Shown: positions 60,422 through 64,000 of the stretch, one piece after another
Layout of the letters: each line of letters opens with the position of its first letter
How positions within the stretch are numbered: the first letter of the stretch is position 1
Assembly (NCBI GenBank): GCA_031411235.1
Contig: JANOAR010000151.1
Span: 5,011-69,010 of the forward strand
Origin: JANOAR01 sp031411235
Lineage (GTDB): Bacteria > Verrucomicrobiota > Verrucomicrobiia > Verrucomicrobiales > Verrucomicrobiaceae
DNA: 64,000 nucleotides
Direction: 5' to 3'
The notes under the pieces: generated by a model
The model's input: the letters and a program-made list of their open reading frames with translations, nothing else
What the model was told of the DNA's origin: nothing
Database searches by the model: none
Position numbers and translations under genes: made by a program

Positions 60422-61071
60422 CGGGCGGCTTGCTCGCGATGATGCGTCACCATGACCAAGCTGACACCCGTCTGTTTTTGCAGGGCGATGAGCAGCTCCG
60501 TCAGCGCTGCAGCATTGGCTTCGTCCAGAGCGCCTGTGGGCTCATCGGCGAGGATGAGGCGGGGCTCATTGATCAAGGCACGCACGACGGCAACGCGCTG
60601 GCGCTCGCCGCCAGAGAGCTGCGCAGCTTTGTAGTTCATCCGCTCGCTGAGGCCTACGGCGGCGAGCAGTGACTGCGCACGGGCCTCCGCAGCGGCGACG
60701 GCCTCGGGACTCTTGTTCTTGCCCTTCAGCGCTAGCGTGGGCACCAGCACGTTTTCCAAAACGGTGAGCTGCGGCAGCAAATGATGGAGCTGGAAGATGA
60801 AGCCAATGTGCTGACTGCGCAGCTCGCTGAGCCGCTGCGCGGAGGCTCCTCGCAGCGATTCGCCCTCGAAGAAAACTTCGCCAACATCGGCTTCATCGAG
60901 CGTGCCCAGGATGTTGAGCAGTGTGCTTTTGCCACAGCCCGAGGGGCCGACGATGGCAAGCGATTCACCGGGCTCGATGCTCAGGTCAATGCCGCGCAGC
61001 ACGGGAACGGCAGCGCCGCGCTCGGGCTCGGCGTAGGACTTGGAGACGTTGCGGAGTTGGATGAGGGGCAT
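60379..61071 (-). CDS. lolD: ABC transporter ATP-binding protein, LolD type
   Basis: 230 residues. Walker A GPSGCGKST (about 42-50), Q-loop IFQLHHLLPQLTV, signature LSGGERQRVAV, Walker B RLILADEPTGALD, and H-loop VMVTHHRE are all intact. The spacing and the HHLLPQLTVLENV text place it in the LolD/MacB-type subfamily, which powers lipoprotein release or related export at the inner membrane. No permease gene (lolC/E) is adjacent in the window, so the substrate is uncertain. Its C-terminal codons overlap the right junction repeat. Confidence 0.85.
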   Translation of the reverse strand: MPLIQLRNVSKSYAEPERGAAVPVLRGIDLSIEPGESLAIVGPSGCGKSTLLNILGTLDEADVGEVFFEGESLRGASAQRLSELRSQHIGFIFQLHHLLPQLTVLENVLVPTLALKGKNKSPEAVAAAEARAQSLLAAVGLSERMNYKAAQLSGGERQRVAVVRALINEPRLILADEPTGALDEANAAALTELLIALQKQTGVSLVMVTHHREQAARMGRVLVMHEGRIQ

Positions 61072-61118
61072 GGCGGAAATGATGAGTGATGAATGATAAG
61101 TGATGAATTCAGAAGGGC

Positions 61119-62339
61119 TTACGCTCGCAGCCAGCGTTTTGCTTTGAATTCATGCCTGGGCAGCGCGTTGGGCTCGGCGAGGCGCACGGGGATGCGCAGG
61201 GCGAAGGTGTCGCGCAGTTTGGTTTCGAGTGCGCGCAGGACTTCACGAGGTGCGTCACCTGTGATCTCGGCGACGACTTCGATCTCGTCCATCGCCTCCA
61301 CTTTGCGCTGGATGACCTGGAACTCCGCGACCTCGGCGAACTGCCGCACGACGCTCTCGATGGCGCTGGGATAGACGTTGACGCCGCGAATGACGACCAT
61401 CTCGTCGCAGCGGCCAAGCACGCCGCCTTCGAGGCAGAGTCGTCCGTTGATGGTACGCCTGCGCACCCAGTCGCCCGTGCGATAGCGCAGCAATGGGCAG
61501 GCCGTGCGGGCGAGTGTGGTGAGGATGAGTTCGCCGCACTCACCCTCGGCCACGGGTTGCAACGTCTGTGGGTCGATGATCTCGGCGTAGTAGGCTTCCT
61601 CGATCACTTGCAGATAGCCGGGCAAGTCCTCGCTCTCGAAGGTCACAGGGCCGACTTCGGTCATGCCGTGATGATCAAAAACGCGCGCTCCCCATAGCGC
61701 CTCGATGCGGTTGCGCACACCGGGCACATGGCCACCGGGCTCGCCAGCGACGATGATTTTTTTAACCGCTAGCCTCTCGCGAGTGACACCGCTTTCAGCC
61801 CCAATCAACTCGCCGAGACGCAGTGCATAGGTGGGCGTGCAGCACAGTGCGGTGGCCTGATAGCGAGCCATCATCTCCAGCCTTGCTTGGCTGGATAAAC
61901 CGCCGCCGGGCAACGAGAGGTAACCCTGGGCCGAGGCTTCAAAGGCCGTCCAGAAGCCGAGGAATGGGCCGAAGGAGAAAGCAAAAAAGATGCTGTCCAC
62001 GCCCTTCACCAAGCCTGCGCCATCATACACACGCTGCCAGCAGTCCAGCATGGCCTGCCAGCTCTGCGGTGTATCGAGACAAGCCATCGGCTGGCCCGTG
62101 CTCGTGCCACTGGTTTGGCAGAAGCGCGTGTAGTTTTCGAGAGGCTCGGTGAGCATCGAGCCGAACGGCGGATGCGCGAGGCGGTCGGCGAGGAGGTCAG
62201 CTTTGGTGAGCAGTGGGAGACGCTGAAGATCGTCAATCGTGGATTGAGTATCGACGATACCCGCTGCGCGGAGTCGCTGCGCAAAGAAGGAGTCCGTGGC
62301 GAGGATTGACTCGATGAGGGCGGCGAGGTGTGGGCTCAT
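61119..62339 (-). CDS. phenylacetate-CoA ligase-like (PaaK family) AMP-forming ligase
   Basis: 406 residues. The ATP/AMP signature TSGTSTGQPM (about residue 94) is clear. HHGMTEVGPVTFE is the A5-like motif, LLRYRTGDWVRR the A7/A8 region, and GVNVYPSAIESVVRQF the start of the mobile C-terminal domain. PaaK-like enzymes activate aromatic or other carboxylic acids to CoA thioesters through an adenylate. No phenylacetate pathway genes are nearby, so the acid is unknown. It precedes lolD by 47 bases on the same strand. Confidence 0.85.
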   Translation of the reverse strand: MSPHLAALIESILATDSFFAQRLRAAGIVDTQSTIDDLQRLPLLTKADLLADRLAHPPFGSMLTEPLENYTRFCQTSGTSTGQPMACLDTPQSWQAMLDCWQRVYDGAGLVKGVDSIFFAFSFGPFLGFWTAFEASAQGYLSLPGGGLSSQARLEMMARYQATALCCTPTYALRLGELIGAESGVTRERLAVKKIIVAGEPGGHVPGVRNRIEALWGARVFDHHGMTEVGPVTFESEDLPGYLQVIEEAYYAEIIDPQTLQPVAEGECGELILTTLARTACPLLRYRTGDWVRRRTINGRLCLEGGVLGRCDEMVVIRGVNVYPSAIESVVRQFAEVAEFQVIQRKVEAMDEIEVVAEITGDAPREVLRALETKLRDTFALRIPVRLAEPNALPRHEFKAKRWLRA

Positions 62340-62358
62340 GGATGAAGCTCATGAAGAG

Positions 62359-62491
62359 CAACCACAGATGAACACGGATAGGCACAAATGGCAGGGCATT
62401 CTGGTGAACCAATCGCCCGACATATTCAATGAAGTAGAGCCCAGCCCAATCTCATTCATGATTTGTGTTTATCCGTGTGCATCCGTGGTTG
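62359..62491. repeat. dispersed inverted repeat
   Basis: Two 31-base arms, CAACCACAGATGAACACGGA... (62359-62389) and its inverted counterpart (62461-62491), match at about 27 of 31 positions around a 71-base loop. The words resemble the ATCCGTGTTCATCCGTGG repeat family seen between genes in many PVC-type and environmental genomes. It sits between the PaaK-like gene and a membrane protein gene. Confidence 0.7.
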
Positions 62492-62560
62492 CGGCTTGAA
62501 TAACCTCACGCCCTTCCCAATCGCTTGGCCTCGATAGCCGCAGCGTTTTATCAAGAGAGC

Positions 62561-63100
62561 CTAGTGCTTCGCAGCCCCAGGCTTCGCGCCACCTGTATTT
62601 GAAGGCGCGTAGGCCGCTACGAGATAACCGCCGCCTGCGGCGAGCACGATGCCGAGGAGGAACATCGGCGGGAAGGACTTCAGCCCGGCGAGTCCATCGG
62701 TCTTCAAGGTCGCGGTGATGGCATTGACGATGGGAGCTCCGGCGAAGACGATGGGCATCACAGCACCAGCGGCAGCGGCTTTATAAATGGAGCCTGCGGC
62801 ACCAAGGGCGAGCACCAGGGTGAAGGCACCCGCAGCACCCGCGATGCCAGCGATTAGGCTCCACTGGATGCCTGCGCTGCCGAAGAGCATGTCTGAGCCG
62901 CGAGCCTTCAACACGCCAAAGGCGATGACGCCGATGATGCCATACGCGACGCAGACGAGGAGGAAGGCCTTTAGCCCAGCATTCGCGGCTTCAGGGCCGG
63001 GAGGTGTGACGCCGGGCATGAAGCCGCGACCCATGTGCAGGAGCACGCCATAGACGCCCCAAAAAAATACCGTCATCAATGCGTACGTTGTCCAGCTCAT
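62561..63100 (-). CDS. integral membrane protein, EamA/DMT-like
   Basis: 179 residues from the ATG at 63100 (MSWTTYALM); an in-frame ATG at 63127 would add nine polar residues. Five to six hydrophobic helices alternate with short loops (YALMTVFFWGVYGVLL, FLLVCVAYGIIGVIAFGVL, AGAAGAFTLVLALG). The tail is Gly/Ala/Lys-rich. The helix pattern recalls one half of a DMT/EamA transporter. No substrate clue is visible. Confidence 0.65.
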   Translation of the reverse strand: MSWTTYALMTVFFWGVYGVLLHMGRGFMPGVTPPGPEAANAGLKAFLLVCVAYGIIGVIAFGVLKARGSDMLFGSAGIQWSLIAGIAGAAGAFTLVLALGAAGSIYKAAAAGAVMPIVFAGAPIVNAITATLKTDGLAGLKSFPPMFLLGIVLAAGGGYLVAAYAPSNTGGAKPGAAKH

Positions 63101-63243
63101 GCCTGTTGTTTTGCCTTTCGTGTTCACTTGTTTGTTTCGTTAGAGATTGCGAGCGCCCATCGTGCTGAGGAACGGCAGCGTGCCAACAGCAAATGAGAGC
63201 GGGCCACTCTTACCTTTTTTGAGTCGCGGGACTTGCCGTTAAA

Positions 63244-63855
63244 TCAAGCCTGCTCATCGAGCAGCATCTCCATGCCCTCGTAGCACTCGCTGAAGGGGAA
63301 TTCGCACTCGATGCTGGTCAGCCTCAGCACACTGTCTGGGCCGAGGAATTCAAGATTCCAGCGGTCGCCTTCGATGCGCGTGTAGTGCTCCGCATACTTG
63401 CGCATGGGATCCACCAGCACGTAGTCGGTCATCTCGGCGTTCTGGCGGTAGAAGCCGAATTTATCACTGCGGTCATAGTTGGCGGTGGATTCCGAGAGCA
63501 CCTCTATGACGACCCGTGGATTCAGCACCGCATCTGGCAACTCGGGGTCGCGGCGCATGGGTGGGCATACGACAGCGAGATCAGGATAAAGTATTTTGCC
63601 GCCTGCTTTGATTTTGAGGTCGGGGCTGAAGGGCTTGTAGGGTTTGCCTTTCAAATGGTTCTCCAGTGTGGATCCGATTCGCAATGACACCCGTGCGTGC
63701 TCCGGATTTTTTCCCGCCATCGCAGTGATAATACCATCCTGGTAATCATCCATCGCTGTGACGACGCCATCGTGATACTCGTGTTTGATCCCGGTGCTGG
63801 CTTCCAGCGCAAGGTACTCGGGGATCGAGAGGTAGGTTTTTTGTGGCAAGTCCAT
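63244..63855 (-). CDS. Uma2-family (DUF820) putative endonuclease
   Basis: 203 residues from the ATG at 63855. The N-terminus KTYLSIPEYLALE is typical of Uma2. The PD-(D/E)XK core is visible: INTERNAL helix with HARVSLRIGSTLENHL, SPDLKIKAGGKILYPDLAVV (Asp), then VVIEVLSEST (E-x-L/V) and the RSDKFGFYRQ segment, ending YVLVDP. The family is greatly expanded in Cyanobacteria and the PVC group and is thought to be a restriction-type nuclease, but its role is unproven. Confidence 0.88.
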   Translation of the reverse strand: MDLPQKTYLSIPEYLALEASTGIKHEYHDGVVTAMDDYQDGIITAMAGKNPEHARVSLRIGSTLENHLKGKPYKPFSPDLKIKAGGKILYPDLAVVCPPMRRDPELPDAVLNPRVVIEVLSESTANYDRSDKFGFYRQNAEMTDYVLVDPMRKYAEHYTRIEGDRWNLEFLGPDSVLRLTSIECEFPFSECYEGMEMLLDEQA

Positions 63856-63976
63856 GCGCCGAGATTCGCGCATCGAGCAATTCGGCACAAGCCTGCTATA
63901 CTGCCGCGCATCATGTTTTGGGAAAAAGTGTGGCCAGCATAAGCCAAGACTATGGCCACGAGTGGCAAGGACAAAT

Positions 63977-64000
63977 CGGCTAAAGCCTCGTACTCCAACG
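63977..64000. repeat. dispersed intergenic repeat, third copy (cut by window end)
   Basis: CGGCTAAAGCCTCGTACTCC followed by AACG matches the arms at 28804-28881. The preceding bases from 63856 hold no gene I can support. Confidence 0.55.

Overview
The window (64 kb, clearly GC-rich) looks like a chromosomal segment of a Verrucomicrobiota bacterium close to Verrucomicrobium/Prosthecobacter. I infer this from family content: DUF1501, DUF1552 and DUF1592 secreted/cytochrome proteins, a FecR-LamG receptor behind an ECF sigma factor, Calx-beta giant secreted proteins, and a TGTTC-N4-GAACA LexA box, the motif I recall being described for this phylum. lpxB and outer-membrane barrel proteins show a Gram-negative (LPS-bearing) envelope. 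No rRNA, tRNA, CRISPR array or complete insertion sequence is visible.

Layout. 0-14 kb: secreted hydrolases and hypothetical proteins, a PL6 lyase, arginine decarboxylase (speA), two large secreted proteins (Calx-beta; PstS-like), DUF1501, nitronate monooxygenase and a heme-motif prenyltransferase-repeat protein. 14.8-22.6 kb: a reduced Pel polysaccharide locus on the minus strand, with pelA followed by two translationally coupled TPR genes that together look like a split pelB; pelC/D/E/F/G are not in the window. 23-28 kb: esterases, a ceramidase-LamG fusion and a PhoD phosphatase. 29-31.7 kb: an AlgI-type MBOAT acyltransferase with its SGNH partner. 31.7-35.5 kb: a DUF1552/DUF1592 cytochrome pair. 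35.6-36.4 kb: a 412-bp non-autonomous Tn5/IS50-like element with 8-bp target duplication, then repeat-rich spacer. 36.4-51.8 kb: mainly housekeeping (lpxB, a Gfo/Idh oxidoreductase, lspA, an NlpC/P60 hydrolase, amtB, the pntA1-pntA2-pntB transhydrogenase, a LexA-controlled Y-family polymerase, a GDSL esterase, rsmH, a MazG-like enzyme, folK). 51.8-54 kb: ECF sigma plus FecR-LamG.

54.1-60.3 kb is an accessory island. A roughly 145-bp junction (end of the FecR-LamG gene plus end of lolD) occurs on both sides of it in direct orientation. It carries a 21-bp minisatellite, a frameshifted FN3-like gene, a SEFIR-NB-ARC-TPR STAND protein with an SseB-like neighbour (a candidate immune system), a small frameshifted gene and a secreted protein. 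60.4-64 kb: lolD, a PaaK-like CoA ligase, a membrane protein, a Uma2 nuclease and dispersed repeats.

Three genes carry probable single-base frameshifts, at least two of them in homopolymers, so either decay or base-calling error should be considered.
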